NCBI RefSeq assembly: GCF_017948675.1
Contig: NZ_JAGFBU010000003.1
Location: 273,627 to 337,626 of the forward strand
Direction: 5' to 3'
Source of the DNA: Flavobacterium flabelliforme
GTDB lineage: Bacteria > Bacteroidota > Bacteroidia > Flavobacteriales > Flavobacteriaceae
Length of the DNA: 64,000 bases
Shown: piece by piece, positions 17,685 to 28,198 of the stretch
Layout of the letters: each line of letters opens with the position of its first letter
How positions within the stretch are numbered: the first letter of the stretch is position 1
Notes under the pieces: model-generated
What the model was told of the DNA's origin: nothing
Databases searched by the model: none
What the model saw: the letters and a program-made list of their open reading frames with translations, nothing else
Position numbers and translations under genes: made by a program

Positions 17685-18563
17685 ATGAAACAATCTATAA
17701 AACTGATCAGTAATTACGAATACAAGAAATTATTTCTACCAACAGTTTCTACAAATGATCATTTTAATGAATCTAAACTTCAGGTGTACTGAATTTAAAA
17801 TTATCTAAAAAGTATTGTCATTCCGGTTAAACTTTACAGAACCTCTTTTAATTTTTTGATTTTTGTAACTAAAGGTTTTGTAAAGCAACAACTAGAAACC
17901 TCAGTTTTTGAAATAAACGCTAATGAATCACTGAATATTAAAAAAGGAAATTTTACCGCAACCTTAGAATTATCGGCTGATGTGGAAGGTTTTTTTGTAG
18001 TCTATAAAAACGAAATTATTACTGATATTGCTTTGAATAAAAATGATTTGAGTTTTTTCTATACCTCGCCATTTTTAATTTTGAATGCCGTAAGTTTTGA
18101 TTGGATTGTACGTGCCTTCATACTACTAAAGGAGGAATTATTGACCGGCTACCGCATTATGGAAATTTGTGTTGCCTTATTTCAAGCTATTTTATTGAAA
18201 ATTATTCGATTATAAAATAAAGTAAATGAAGTGTTGTCACGAGCTCGTTATATTTCTTTTCATTTTAGAGAATTGGTTCAAAAACACACTGTAAATCATA
18301 AAACCATTTCGTATTACTCGAATCAATTGAAAATATCCGATAACTTTTGAATAAATGTGTTAAAGATCCTACTGGCAAACCACAAAAAAGTGGATCAACG
18401 AGATTATTATATGGAACAGGCAATTATTGTTACAAGATCATTCTCGAGATGTAGCAGGTATCGCTTTGGAGTTAAATTATCAATCTCCTTCTTATTTTCG
18501 CGCTTATTTAAAAAAGTAACGGGCTATTCGCCATCTGAATATCGATTACAGATTGCCAAATAG
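17685..18563 (+). pseudogene. Decayed AraC-family transcriptional regulator
   Basis: Pieces of one AraC-type regulator lie in order but in different frames. They are an N-terminal fragment from ATG 17685 (MKQSIKLISNYEYKK..., stop near 17790), a cupin-like sensor part (about 17850-18080, FVTKGFVKQQLE and ATLELSADVEGF), and a linker part (about 18237-18345, FHFRELVQKHTVNHKTISYY). The helix-turn-helix follows (about 18420-18563, GIALELNYQSPSYF then LFKKVTGYSPSEYR). At about 18493 one T appears lost from the TTTT run before CGCG, which shifts the frame between the two HTH pieces. With several frame breaks the gene cannot make a full protein. It lies next to a TonB receptor operon, which it may once have controlled. 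Confidence 0.85.
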
Positions 18564-18588
18564 CCCGATGCTAAAAGTGTTATAAAAT

Positions 18589-19395
18589 TTATAGTGTTTT
18601 CCCAAAAGGATTATTCCAAATCACATCTATAGCGATATAATTTACTCCAGATATTTTACTGCCTTTACCAATTAAATTGTAACCATAACCAAAATCAAAT
18701 GTAAAAGGAATTTCGTGAGGTGTTAACTGATAATAAAGTCCAAATCTACTATCCTTATATTCAAATTTAGTCCACTCGCTAGTAGGTTTGTATTTTTTAC
18801 TTGTTGCAAAAAGGGCTTCAGCACTACCAATTAAATGATGTACTTTTTGAGTTCCTAAATCAATATTTATTTGAGTTTTAAAGCGAGTACGAAATTGATA
18901 ATCTTCATTACTTTTTGTGAAATCAGGATTAAAAAATTTTCTATATTCTTGGCGAAAGGTATTTTTCCATTTAATAGTGCTATTTCCTGTCAAATAGGAA
19001 TAACGGCCGTAAATTCTGAATTCTTGTTTTATGGCAGGATCAGCAACTTCATAAGGAGCGCTAGATTCATATTCATTTTGTCGTCTGTAACTCAACGCAT
19101 ACGAATATTGCCAGTGTTTGGCATAGCGATTAGAGAATTCCTGATTCAATACTAATATTCCCATTTTATTAAAAGGATTATTATCGTCTGGCGTGCTTTT
19201 TCTACCAATACCTATATAAGTAGTTGATTCTTTTTTATGAACCGTGTCTAATGCTTGCTTGATTCCAAAAGCAAACCAAGAGGCATTATTCCCTTTTCCT
19301 AATCCTGGAGGACTTAATTGTGCATAAGAACTAACAAACAACATAAACAGAATTCCTGTGATTATTGTTTTTTTTATGTTTAAAAAATTTCTCAC
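18589..19395 (-). CDS. DUF2490-family outer-membrane protein
   Basis: 268 residues with a signal peptide (about 1-25, ending SYAQ) and a beta-rich sequence of alternating aromatic and polar residues. It ends in a short barrel-like C-terminus (DVIWNNPFGKTL). Features such as QEFRIYGRYSYL and KNTFRQEYR fit the DUF2490 family of predicted outer-membrane beta-barrels. It starts 13 bp after the TonB receptor stop and is almost certainly in its operon. It may be an accessory protein of that transporter. Function is unknown. Confidence 0.75.
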   Translation of the reverse strand: MRNFLNIKKTIITGILFMLFVSSYAQLSPPGLGKGNNASWFAFGIKQALDTVHKKESTTYIGIGRKSTPDDNNPFNKMGILVLNQEFSNRYAKHWQYSYALSYRRQNEYESSAPYEVADPAIKQEFRIYGRYSYLTGNSTIKWKNTFRQEYRKFFNPDFTKSNEDYQFRTRFKTQINIDLGTQKVHHLIGSAEALFATSKKYKPTSEWTKFEYKDSRFGLYYQLTPHEIPFTFDFGYGYNLIGKGSKISGVNYIAIDVIWNNPFGKTL

Positions 19396-19408
19396 GCGAT
19401 TTTTATTT

Positions 19409-21454
19409 TTAAAATTTATAACTAATTCCTGCTTTTACGGCAAATGGTGTTCCAGGAGTATAACATAATTCAGATACGGAACTAGACTCATTTTTAAGTC
19501 TTGTTTCAGTTTCAAATTGTGCTTCATTCCATTTTGTATCCAGCAAATTTAATACTTGCAAATTGACTTCCCAACTTTTTTTTCCGTAAGCCAAAACAAG
19601 ATCATTTACAAAATAACCTCTAGTTTTTACTGAATTGTCTTCTGTTGCTGGTTTGGCGTCCATATAACGGTATCTCAAATTAGCTGAGAAACCTGATGGA
19701 AGTTTTACTGCAACGCCACCTGTACTGGTAAATGCAGGAACTAACGGGATGTAATTTTCTCCTTTTGGTGCATCAATCGCACGAGCATTAGCATAATTAA
19801 TGTCACCATCTAAATACAACCATGATATAGGTTGGTAACGAATACTAAGATCAGCGCCTAAACGACGGGTTTTTCCTGATGGTTCAACAACCGCTTCATC
19901 ACCTACGTACACAAATTCTTGTTTCAAAAACATATACCATACTGCTGGCTGGATAATCATGTTTTTTGTAGGACGAATAATTACACCTAAATCACTACCA
20001 ATAGAGTAGGGTAAGATGTCTTTTCCATTTTGTTCTACAACTACTCGTACATCGTTAGAGTGGAAACCCATTCCTGATTTCAAATACCATTGCAAATTGC
20101 TGTTTTGAGTATAGGAAATGTTCAATTTTGGACTTATTCTTGTTGCAGAGGCATCTTGTCCTGCAGGTAGACTATTCAGACGATCATGCAAATTAAAAAC
20201 AAAATGATCCACACGTACTGCTGGGTTAATGGTCCATTTTCCAATTCTCCAATCCATAGTAGTATAAGCATGTACATTAATTTCTGTAGCGGATACGTCA
20301 GAGAGTCTATTCAACAATAAATCACGGTAAAATACATGACTCAATTGCAAATCATAAATATCATCAAGACGCAAACCAGCACCTGATGTCCATGTTATTT
20401 TGCTATTTTCTAAATCAAAACGACGAATGTATTTATTATCGAAACCGTAAATACTACGATTGTCAGTTTGCTCAATTTCATCACCATAAACTGGATCATT
20501 CAAGAAAAAGGTGAAATTAGAAAACAGATTAAATTTGTATCTAGAATAGAATAAATTGCTAGAAAACTCTTCATTTTCATTGATAAGGTTTCTATAGTTT
20601 ACAGCAACATTTGTTCTTGATGTACTTCCGCCTTCTGTAGGATCAATATAACCCCAACGGTCAATTATTCCTTGGGATACAGCGCGTTCTGGAATTTGTC
20701 CTGATGCGTTCCAACCCGAACTAAACGTAGAACCTAAAATAGATATATATTGTTTACTGTCTATCCATTGACTGTATTTTGTCAATATATTAATGCGATT
20801 AAAATTCTGCTTTACAGCAAATGGACCATCGGAATAATTAAATTCACTCGCCACATAAAAATTTTTGTCTTTAATATCTCTATTTAATAAGTTAATCATC
20901 GTTACAGCACGCATCGTGTTGAAAGATCCACCTTCTAACTTGAAAATGTTGTTTTCTAACTTGTCGAAGGTGCTGAAATTCACATAACCTGAGGTGTTAA
21001 AATCACCTTTGTCCGCGTAATAAGCGCCTTTTCCAAAATCAATATCCTTGATCGTCTCTGGAATCAGAAAATGCAAATCAGCATAACCTTGTCCGTGTGC
21101 ATGCGATACCATATTTACCGGAATACCATCGGCTGTTACACTAACATCAGTACCGTGATCATTGTCAAAACCACGCAAGAATATTTGTTCGGCTTTACCA
21201 CCGCCAGCGTGCTGAGCAATAAATAGTCCTGGAACTTTGCGCAATAAATCTTGTGCTGAGTTTACAGGAGCCATTTTTAAATCGACTTGCATGACTTGTT
21301 TTCTAAAATCAGCTTGATTGATGATGATCTTGCTAAGATGCACTGTGTCTTTTTCTGTTTTTGTTGAATCTAGCTTCTTAACATTCTGTGCAAATCCATT
21401 TTGTGTTAATAGCAAAATTGCTCCAAGAGCGAAAAGCCTAATCGTATTTCTCAT
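19409..21454 (-). CDS. TonB-dependent outer-membrane receptor
   Basis: I place the start at ATG 21454 (MRNTIRLFALG), because the open frame upstream of it reads as non-coding and the signal peptide (about 1-23, ending FAQ) begins here. That gives 681 residues. The plug domain (about 40-150) contains DLLRKVPGLFIAQHAGGGKAEQ, IFLRGFDNDHGTD and GIPVNMVSHAHGQGYADLHF. The last of these is typical of a widespread metal- or siderophore-receptor family. A 22-strand barrel follows and ends in aromatic GISYKF. Energised by TonB, it probably imports a metal complex or similar small ligand. It forms an operon with the downstream DUF2490 gene. Confidence 0.92.
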   Translation of the reverse strand: MRNTIRLFALGAILLLTQNGFAQNVKKLDSTKTEKDTVHLSKIIINQADFRKQVMQVDLKMAPVNSAQDLLRKVPGLFIAQHAGGGKAEQIFLRGFDNDHGTDVSVTADGIPVNMVSHAHGQGYADLHFLIPETIKDIDFGKGAYYADKGDFNTSGYVNFSTFDKLENNIFKLEGGSFNTMRAVTMINLLNRDIKDKNFYVASEFNYSDGPFAVKQNFNRINILTKYSQWIDSKQYISILGSTFSSGWNASGQIPERAVSQGIIDRWGYIDPTEGGSTSRTNVAVNYRNLINENEEFSSNLFYSRYKFNLFSNFTFFLNDPVYGDEIEQTDNRSIYGFDNKYIRRFDLENSKITWTSGAGLRLDDIYDLQLSHVFYRDLLLNRLSDVSATEINVHAYTTMDWRIGKWTINPAVRVDHFVFNLHDRLNSLPAGQDASATRISPKLNISYTQNSNLQWYLKSGMGFHSNDVRVVVEQNGKDILPYSIGSDLGVIIRPTKNMIIQPAVWYMFLKQEFVYVGDEAVVEPSGKTRRLGADLSIRYQPISWLYLDGDINYANARAIDAPKGENYIPLVPAFTSTGGVAVKLPSGFSANLRYRYMDAKPATEDNSVKTRGYFVNDLVLAYGKKSWEVNLQVLNLLDTKWNEAQFETETRLKNESSSVSELCYTPGTPFAVKAGISYKF

Positions 21455-22441
21455 TATTTTATGTCTAATTGCAAAAAAACGAAATATTGTCGTGATATCC
21501 ACGTAAATCCCAAGCAAAAGCAGAGAAAGTTAATTTTGAAACACTAAAGTATTAAAGTTTCTATTTCTTATTTATGCTTAATGTTATTCATTATTAAGCG
21601 GTTGTGTTTTTGGCTAAAAGCTTGTAAATACTCTTTTTAAAGGAACAATTACCCACATTAGTAATACAAAAAGCAATCACTGTAACTAAGATAAATGGAA
21701 TGTAAAAAAAAGGAATCTTTAGCAAATAATATCAGTTTTAAAAAACTAATTATTGCTTATAATTGCCATTCAATAGAATCTAAATTTATCTAAAAAGCTC
21801 TATGAAATCTAAATTGAGATAACTTTTTTTTATAAAATAGAAAAATTATTGCGATAATTTAATTCGTAAACTTATATGTGTTTTAATTTAAATTAGTGTT
21901 AGATATTCTTTTATAATTGTTTTTAAAATAATGAAAAAACAGTGAGTTTAGAATATAATAAAATTTCATTTCAGTTTAAATTTAATTATAAGGTATGATT
22001 ATTTAAAATACTGATTTATAAATATTTAAACTTGTTTTATTTTGCTGAAATTAAAAGTTATAATTTCATTTTGAGCTATTTATAAAAACCGTTATTCTAT
22101 TTCTTTTAGGAATGCCATAATTATAGCGAGAATTGAATTAGATTATCAAATATTTAAATCAATAAAATCCTTTTTTTATACATATAAACTGTGTAATCTG
22201 TGTTCCATTTTTTAAGTTTATTTTCCGAAATAAAAAATCTATAAAATCAATTTCATTTAAATGATTATTTTATAGAAAAATATCTATTTAAAATTGTCAT
22301 ATCGAGTTTAATTTTAAAGGAATTTTCACCAATTAATTTTATTCAATAATGCTTTTTTCAAGATTATTATTAGGATATTGCTATAGCAAAAAATAATTGC
22401 TTAGAAAGAAGATAAGTAGTCCATACACAACACTATAGATA
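21455..22441. other. 987-bp AT-rich intergenic region
   Basis: No open frame with coding character is seen between the divergent TonB receptor and sbcD. It should contain both promoters, but I find no clear TAnnTTTG plus -33 pair for either. At 22186-22210 a fragment (AAACTGTGTAATCTGTG...) resembles a low-complexity repeat common between Bacteroidota genes. Nothing else is assigned. Confidence 0.6.
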
Positions 22442-23665
22442 ATGAAAATACTGCATACTGCCGACTGGCATTTAGGGAAAAAACTAGATCATTTTTCCCG
22501 TTTGGAAGAACAAAAAAAGGTGATGAATGAAATTTGTGAAGTTGCAGAAGATCAACTTGCAGACGTAGTTATCGTGGCAGGCGATTTGTTTGACACGTTT
22601 AATCCTCCTGTAGAAGCAGTTGATTTACTATATAAAACCTTAAAAAGATTGACCAATAATGGCAAGCGCCCTGTAATTGCAATTGCTGGAAATCACGATA
22701 GTCCAGATCGAATTGACTCTCCTAATCCTTTAGCACGTGAATGCGGAATCCTATTTGTAGGAAACCCCGATGTTACCATTCCTAGGATAAAAATTGAAAA
22801 TGGTTTTGAAATTACGCAGTCAGAAAATGGTTTTATAGAAATAAAATTGCCTCAATTTGATTATCCCATTCGTGTAATTACCACTCCTTATGCAAATGAA
22901 ATGCGTTTAAAAACCTATCTTGGAGCAGATAATAAAGAGCAACAATTGAATGATTTGTTGCAAGATTCTTGGGCGATGTTAGCAAATAAATACTGCGACA
23001 ACAAAGGCGTAAATATCTTGACTACTCATTTGTATATGTTAAAACGTGGCGGTGAAATCCTAGAGGAACCAGATGGCGAAAAACCGTTGCGAATTGGTAA
23101 TGCTGATATTGTTTACACCGATTGCATTCCAGAACAAATGCAATATACCGCTCTAGGCCATTTGCATCGCTTTCAAAACGTAGGCGGCCATTCCAGTCCT
23201 GTTGTGTATTCTAGCAGTCCTTTATCGTATAGTTTTTCGGAAGCAGGTCAAGATAAAAAAGTCGTACTAATTGACGTAGAGCCAAATAAAGCGGTGAAAT
23301 TTACCGCTATTCCGCTAAAATCTGGACGTGTTTTACATAGAAAACGTTTTGAATCTATTGATGATGCGGTAGAATGGTTGTTAGCAAATCCGTATTGTTT
23401 AATCGAATTGACACTTGTAAGCGATATTTTTTTTACAACGCAAGATTTGAAAAGAATTCACGAAAGTCATGACGGAATTATTTATATTATTCCAGTGGTT
23501 AAAAAGGATTCGAATCAGGATTTACAAATACCAAAAGTAAATTTAGAGCAAGATATTCAGGGATTATTTACTGATTTTTTTAAGTCCAAATACAAGCAAG
23601 ATCCTAACGAAGAAGTATTGGATTTGTTCAATGAAATTGTAGGAAGTCAAGCAAAAAACGAATAA
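22442..23665 (+). CDS. sbcD: Exonuclease SbcCD, nuclease subunit D
   Basis: The metallophosphoesterase subunit of the SbcCD (Mre11-Rad50-like) complex, which opens hairpins and cleans DNA ends. It has 407 residues. The metal-binding motifs are in order: TADWHLG (residues 6-12), VAGDLFD (about 45), AGNHDSPDR (about 82) and GHLHR (about 240). The C-terminal capping domain follows. sbcC begins 11 bp after the stop, giving the usual sbcDC operon. DNA-processing activity is assigned from family knowledge. Confidence 0.96.
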   Translation: MKILHTADWHLGKKLDHFSRLEEQKKVMNEICEVAEDQLADVVIVAGDLFDTFNPPVEAVDLLYKTLKRLTNNGKRPVIAIAGNHDSPDRIDSPNPLARECGILFVGNPDVTIPRIKIENGFEITQSENGFIEIKLPQFDYPIRVITTPYANEMRLKTYLGADNKEQQLNDLLQDSWAMLANKYCDNKGVNILTTHLYMLKRGGEILEEPDGEKPLRIGNADIVYTDCIPEQMQYTALGHLHRFQNVGGHSSPVVYSSSPLSYSFSEAGQDKKVVLIDVEPNKAVKFTAIPLKSGRVLHRKRFESIDDAVEWLLANPYCLIELTLVSDIFFTTQDLKRIHESHDGIIYIIPVVKKDSNQDLQIPKVNLEQDIQGLFTDFFKSKYKQDPNEEVLDLFNEIVGSQAKNE

Positions 23666-23676
23666 AAAAAGGTCTT

Positions 23677-26600
23677 ATGTTACCATTAAAATTAAGTATT
23701 ACTGGTTTGTATTCTTATCAAAAAAAACAAACTATTGATTTTGAAGAGTTGACCAATGCTGGTTTATTCGGGATCTTTGGAGCAGTAGGTTCTGGAAAAT
23801 CTTCCGTTTTAGAAGCTATTGGTTTTGTTTTGTATGGCGAAACGGATCGTTTGAATAAAACCGATAAAAGAGCCTATAATATGCTCAATCTTAAATCAGA
23901 TCGTGCCAATATTGAATTCGAATTTTTGAATTATCAAGAGCGAAAATTCAAATTTGTAGCTGATTGGAAGCGAAAAAAACGATTTGAGGAGACAACTTCT
24001 ATAGAACGATTGGCTTATGAATGGAAAGACGAACAATGGATTCCGTTGAATTCTGCGGATGCGACAACAATAATTGGACTTACTTATGAAAATTTTAGAA
24101 GAACTATTATAATTCCACAAGGGAAATTTAATGAATTTTTAGGCCTGAAAGGAAAAGAACGTTCGGATATGATGAAGGAAATTTTTCATTTAGAGCGTTT
24201 TGATTTGACTTATAAAGTTTCGGCTTTGCAAAAAGAAACATCAAGTAAATTAGACTTTTTAAGAGGAGAATTATCTGGCTTTGAAGCGATTTCTACCGAA
24301 GCCATTACAACTTTACAAAACGAAGTTATAAGCGCCACTGCTGAATTACAAGAGGATAAAACAACGTTGATTTTAGCTGAAAAAGAAGTGAAAGAACTTG
24401 CTGTTTTGAAAGCGAATTTTGAGGATTTAGAAAAAAAGAAAGAGATTCTTTCTAAGCTGAATCTTGAAAAAGTTGCGATTGATGCGCTACAATTAGAAAT
24501 AGATTTATTCGAAAAAACAGAACGAAATTTCAAAGCGAATTTAATAAAGCTAAAAACAGAGAAAACGGCTTTAGAAAAAGCGAAGGAAAACCTGCTTTCG
24601 ACTGAAAATCAGAAGAAAGTAGTAGCGGAGAGTAATTTAAAAAGTAAAGCTACTTTAGAAATATTACAGCCTGATTTTGACAAACTCGATAATTCTAAGA
24701 GCAAATTTTCTGATTTAGAATCGATAGAAAAAATCAGAATTGCAAATGCAGAAGTTGCTGTTATTGACGAAAAAATAAAGGCAGCAGAAGGGCTATTTTT
24801 AGAAAGTGAGAAAAAAGAAAAGGATTTAGTAGCAAAATTAGACTCTATTCATAATCAATTGGTAGATTCCAAAAAAAAGCGATTGGACGCTTCTTTCTTA
24901 TTAGAGTTAGGAACTTGGTACCAACAAGAGCTAAATCTTAAGAATAATTTTGAAGAGAATTATAAAAAGCAAGTCACAATACAAAAGGAATTAAATTCAA
25001 AAATAGCTGCTTTTCAACTTTTAGAAGTACCTTTTGAAAACTGGAAAACTATTTTAAAAACAAATTTAGAGACGCTTTCTTCCGAAAAGGAAATAGCGAT
25101 TGAAACAAAAACAAAACTTTTAGTTTCGAAAGAGTTAGTGCAGTTTGCAGAAAATTTACATGATGGTGAAAATTGTCCGCTTTGTGGCTCACAAGAGCAT
25201 CCGCATTTGATGCAAGGAGAAGATGTGTCTAATCAATTAGAAATTATTTCAAATACAATTACTGATTTAGCGGATAAAGAAGCGAAAATCATTTTGAAAA
25301 AGGGAGCATGTGAAAAATTAGAATTCGAAATAAATCATTTTCAAGAGCAATTAAAAGGAATTGAGAGGGAAAGTATAAGCATAGAAAATCAGCAAAAAAC
25401 TCACTTTTCAAAATTCATATGGAGCGATTTTGATCCAAAAGATTCACAGCTTTTTGAAGCAAAAAAAGCAGAACAGCAACTTTTAGAAAAGGAGATAATT
25501 GCTTTAGAAGTAAACGAAAAAGAATTTCGCAAGGAGCAAGAAACTATTGCTTTGGCACTAAAAAATCATAACAGTACCAAAAACGAATTAGAAACAAAAA
25601 AAGCTTCTAAAAGCGGTGCAATTGAAAATGAGTTATCAAAATTAAAAGTGCTATCACTTATTGATTATGAAGCGATTACACTAGCTTCAATTCAAGCTGA
25701 AAAAATAGAATTATTCAATAAAAATTTAAAAACAGCAGAAGATTATAAGTTTATAAACGATGCTATTAACAAGGAAAATCTAGAGTTATCAGCTTTAACT
25801 GCAGTTTTAAAAACTATTCAATTACAAGTTGTTGATAGTGAGAAGGCTTTGCTAGAAACCCAAAAAATCATTAGTGAATTACTTCAAGAGCATCATTTTT
25901 CTTCTGTTGAAGAAGTGAGAACCATACTTATTAAAAATTGGAACTTAGAAGCTGAAAAAGAGAAAGTAAAACTTTTTGCGGTGAATTTGCAAACTTCAAT
26001 AAATTCTGTTTCGGAAGCGGAGAAACTGTTAATAGGTAAAACATTCGATAGTAAACTTCTAGAGGAAAAAACGGCGCTGGTTGCTGCAGTTCAATTAAAA
26101 TATGAAACCCAATTGGGGAAAGTTTCTACTTTGCAAGATAACTTACAGCGAATGAATGCCGCATTTGTAGAAAAAGCAGAATTATTAAACCAATCTGAAG
26201 TTTTAAATGCACGCTTTACTAATTTAGGAATTTTAGCTAATATGTTCAACGCAAGTGGTTTTGTAAACTATGTGTCGAGTATTTATTTGCAAAATTTAGC
26301 GGATGTTGCTAATGTTCGCTTTCATCGAATGACTAAAAATCAATTGAGTTTAACGATTAATAGTTCTAATGAATTTGAAGTGATTGATTATCTAAACGAT
26401 GGAGCTTCTAGAAGTGTAAAGACGCTCTCGGGAGGTCAGGGTTTTCAAGCTTCCTTATGTTTAGCATTGGCATTGGCAGAAAGCGTTCAATCATTGAATA
26501 AAAATGATAAAAATTTCTTTTTTATAGATGAAGGGTTTGGTACACAAGATCCTGAAAGTATATCAATTGTTTTTGAAACCTTACAGTCCTTGTATAAAGA

Positions 26601-26718
26601 GAATCGAATTGTGGGGATTATTTCGCATGTAGGCGAATTGCAAGAACGAATTCCGCGCTCAGTAAATGTTATTAAGGACGAGGAAAAAGGAAGTATCGTA
26701 AGCGAAAGTTGGATTTAA
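23677..26718 (+). CDS. sbcC: Exonuclease SbcCD, SMC-like ATPase subunit C
   Basis: A Rad50-like ATPase of 1,013 residues that drives the SbcD nuclease. Walker A is GAVGSGKS (about 33-40). Two long coiled-coil arms (about 190-480 and 530-830) flank the zinc hook CPLC (about 500-503), where two molecules dimerise. The ABC signature LSGGQGF lies near 916 and Walker B FFFIDEG near 948. The coiled coil is rich in Lys and Glu, as is normal. All key motifs are present and the gene appears intact. It converges with the cardiolipin synthase gene, 15 bp apart, with no obvious terminator between. Confidence 0.96.
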   Translation: MLPLKLSITGLYSYQKKQTIDFEELTNAGLFGIFGAVGSGKSSVLEAIGFVLYGETDRLNKTDKRAYNMLNLKSDRANIEFEFLNYQERKFKFVADWKRKKRFEETTSIERLAYEWKDEQWIPLNSADATTIIGLTYENFRRTIIIPQGKFNEFLGLKGKERSDMMKEIFHLERFDLTYKVSALQKETSSKLDFLRGELSGFEAISTEAITTLQNEVISATAELQEDKTTLILAEKEVKELAVLKANFEDLEKKKEILSKLNLEKVAIDALQLEIDLFEKTERNFKANLIKLKTEKTALEKAKENLLSTENQKKVVAESNLKSKATLEILQPDFDKLDNSKSKFSDLESIEKIRIANAEVAVIDEKIKAAEGLFLESEKKEKDLVAKLDSIHNQLVDSKKKRLDASFLLELGTWYQQELNLKNNFEENYKKQVTIQKELNSKIAAFQLLEVPFENWKTILKTNLETLSSEKEIAIETKTKLLVSKELVQFAENLHDGENCPLCGSQEHPHLMQGEDVSNQLEIISNTITDLADKEAKIILKKGACEKLEFEINHFQEQLKGIERESISIENQQKTHFSKFIWSDFDPKDSQLFEAKKAEQQLLEKEIIALEVNEKEFRKEQETIALALKNHNSTKNELETKKASKSGAIENELSKLKVLSLIDYEAITLASIQAEKIELFNKNLKTAEDYKFINDAINKENLELSALTAVLKTIQLQVVDSEKALLETQKIISELLQEHHFSSVEEVRTILIKNWNLEAEKEKVKLFAVNLQTSINSVSEAEKLLIGKTFDSKLLEEKTALVAAVQLKYETQLGKVSTLQDNLQRMNAAFVEKAELLNQSEVLNARFTNLGILANMFNASGFVNYVSSIYLQNLADVANVRFHRMTKNQLSLTINSSNEFEVIDYLNDGASRSVKTLSGGQGFQASLCLALALAESVQSLNKNDKNFFFIDEGFGTQDPESISIVFETLQSLYKENRIVGIISHVGELQERIPRSVNVIKDEEKGSIVSESWI

Positions 26719-26733
26719 GTATTGCAATTACAT

Positions 26734-28188
26734 TTATAAAAAGGGAGAAATCAAACGAACTATTTTTTCCCATAAATGAATGCGTTTTGGACGGTTAAGC
26801 CAAGAAATAGCGTCAATTTGTGCAGATTCTTTTAAATCATTTTCAAAAGCTTCTTTAAGTTGCTTCGCTATATTCTTACTATAAATCATTGCATTGACTT
26901 CAAAGTTCAAATCAAAACTGCGATAATCCATATTTGCCGAACCAATAATAGCCAAATCATCATCAATTACCATAGTTTTTGCGTGAACAAAACCTTTGTT
27001 GTATTTGTAAATTTTCGCACCATATTCAATTAATTCTGTATAATAAGAACTTGCAGCTGTATTGACCATTTTAGAATCGGAAATTCCAGGAATCAAAACC
27101 TTTACATCCAGACCGCTTTGAATGGCGATAATTAAAGCATCCATCAAACTTTCGCCCGGAATAAAATAAGGACTTGTAATGTAAATACTTCTTTTGGCAC
27201 AACTAATGGCTTCTAATAGCGAATAAAATATTAGCGGTTGACCACTATCAGGTCCAGAAGCCGCTATTTGAACCACATCATTTTCAATAGTATTATTTTG
27301 TGGAATTTCAGGAAAATAGCTATTACTGTACGTTAATTTTTTGTTGCTACAAAAATTCCAATCGCACACAAAAAGATATTGTAAATAGGAGGTAGCTTGT
27401 CCCTTAATCATTAAATGAGTGTCTCGCCAGTATAAATTATTCTTATTTTCTAAATCATTTCGATACTTATCACTCATATTAATACCGCCAACAAAACCAA
27501 CATTTCCATCAATAATTACAATTTTTCTATGATTTCTATAGTTGATGCGACTAGCTAATGCATACCATTTTATTTTGTAGAAAGGTGCTGTAGCAACTCC
27601 AGCTTGATTTAGATTTTGTATAAAATTTTTACCCAAACCATGACTTCCAAAATCATCATATAGAAATCGAACTTCTAGACCTTCTTTTGCCTTTTTAATA
27701 AGGATTTCGGCTATTTGATTTCCAGTAACATCATTTTCATAAATATAATATTCAATATGAATGTGTGACTTTGCGTTTTCTAAAGCATTAACTAATTCTG
27801 GGAATTTTTCTTCTCCATTAATAAGTAATTTTACTTCATTATTTGCTGTTATGGGACTACTGCCGGAACGGCGAATAAATTCTGTTAGTGTTAAATATTT
27901 TTCCTGAATTAAACCCGAATCTCGTATAGAATCAGACTGTTTATTCATTTTGTTCCGAATTTCTAGTCGCATTGGTTCATCTTCTACAATTTTTTTGGTG
28001 TATAGTTTTCTCTTGCGATAATTAATTCCAAAAGAAAAATAAAAGATCATTCCCAATACTGGAACAAAAATTATAAAGAGAATATAAGCCAATGCTTTTG
28101 TGCTACTTCGTGTATCGTAAAGTACTCTCAAAATCACTAAAAAAGTCAATAGTAAATAAGCCGATTGTATGATTAATATCCAATTCAT
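26734..28188 (-). CDS. cls: Cardiolipin synthase (phospholipase D family)
   Basis: 484 residues, the usual length. Two N-terminal transmembrane helices (about 3-24 and 33-55) are followed by two PLD domains. Each has an HxKxxxxD motif, NHRKIVIIDG (about 217) and HAKTMVIDD (about 400), each followed by a GSAN or GGIN segment. The enzyme joins two phosphatidylglycerols, or a related lipid, to form cardiolipin at the inner membrane. The EamA transporter gene ends 10 bp upstream, so the two probably share a transcript. Confidence 0.94.
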   Translation of the reverse strand: MNWILIIQSAYLLLTFLVILRVLYDTRSSTKALAYILFIIFVPVLGMIFYFSFGINYRKRKLYTKKIVEDEPMRLEIRNKMNKQSDSIRDSGLIQEKYLTLTEFIRRSGSSPITANNEVKLLINGEEKFPELVNALENAKSHIHIEYYIYENDVTGNQIAEILIKKAKEGLEVRFLYDDFGSHGLGKNFIQNLNQAGVATAPFYKIKWYALASRINYRNHRKIVIIDGNVGFVGGINMSDKYRNDLENKNNLYWRDTHLMIKGQATSYLQYLFVCDWNFCSNKKLTYSNSYFPEIPQNNTIENDVVQIAASGPDSGQPLIFYSLLEAISCAKRSIYITSPYFIPGESLMDALIIAIQSGLDVKVLIPGISDSKMVNTAASSYYTELIEYGAKIYKYNKGFVHAKTMVIDDDLAIIGSANMDYRSFDLNFEVNAMIYSKNIAKQLKEAFENDLKESAQIDAISWLNRPKRIHLWEKIVRLISPFL

Positions 28189-28198
28189 AATACTGTTT

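Noticed and set aside
17856..18215. A separate 119-residue gene and a 68-residue gene in the AraC region
   Set aside because: Both are out-of-frame pieces of one decayed regulator.
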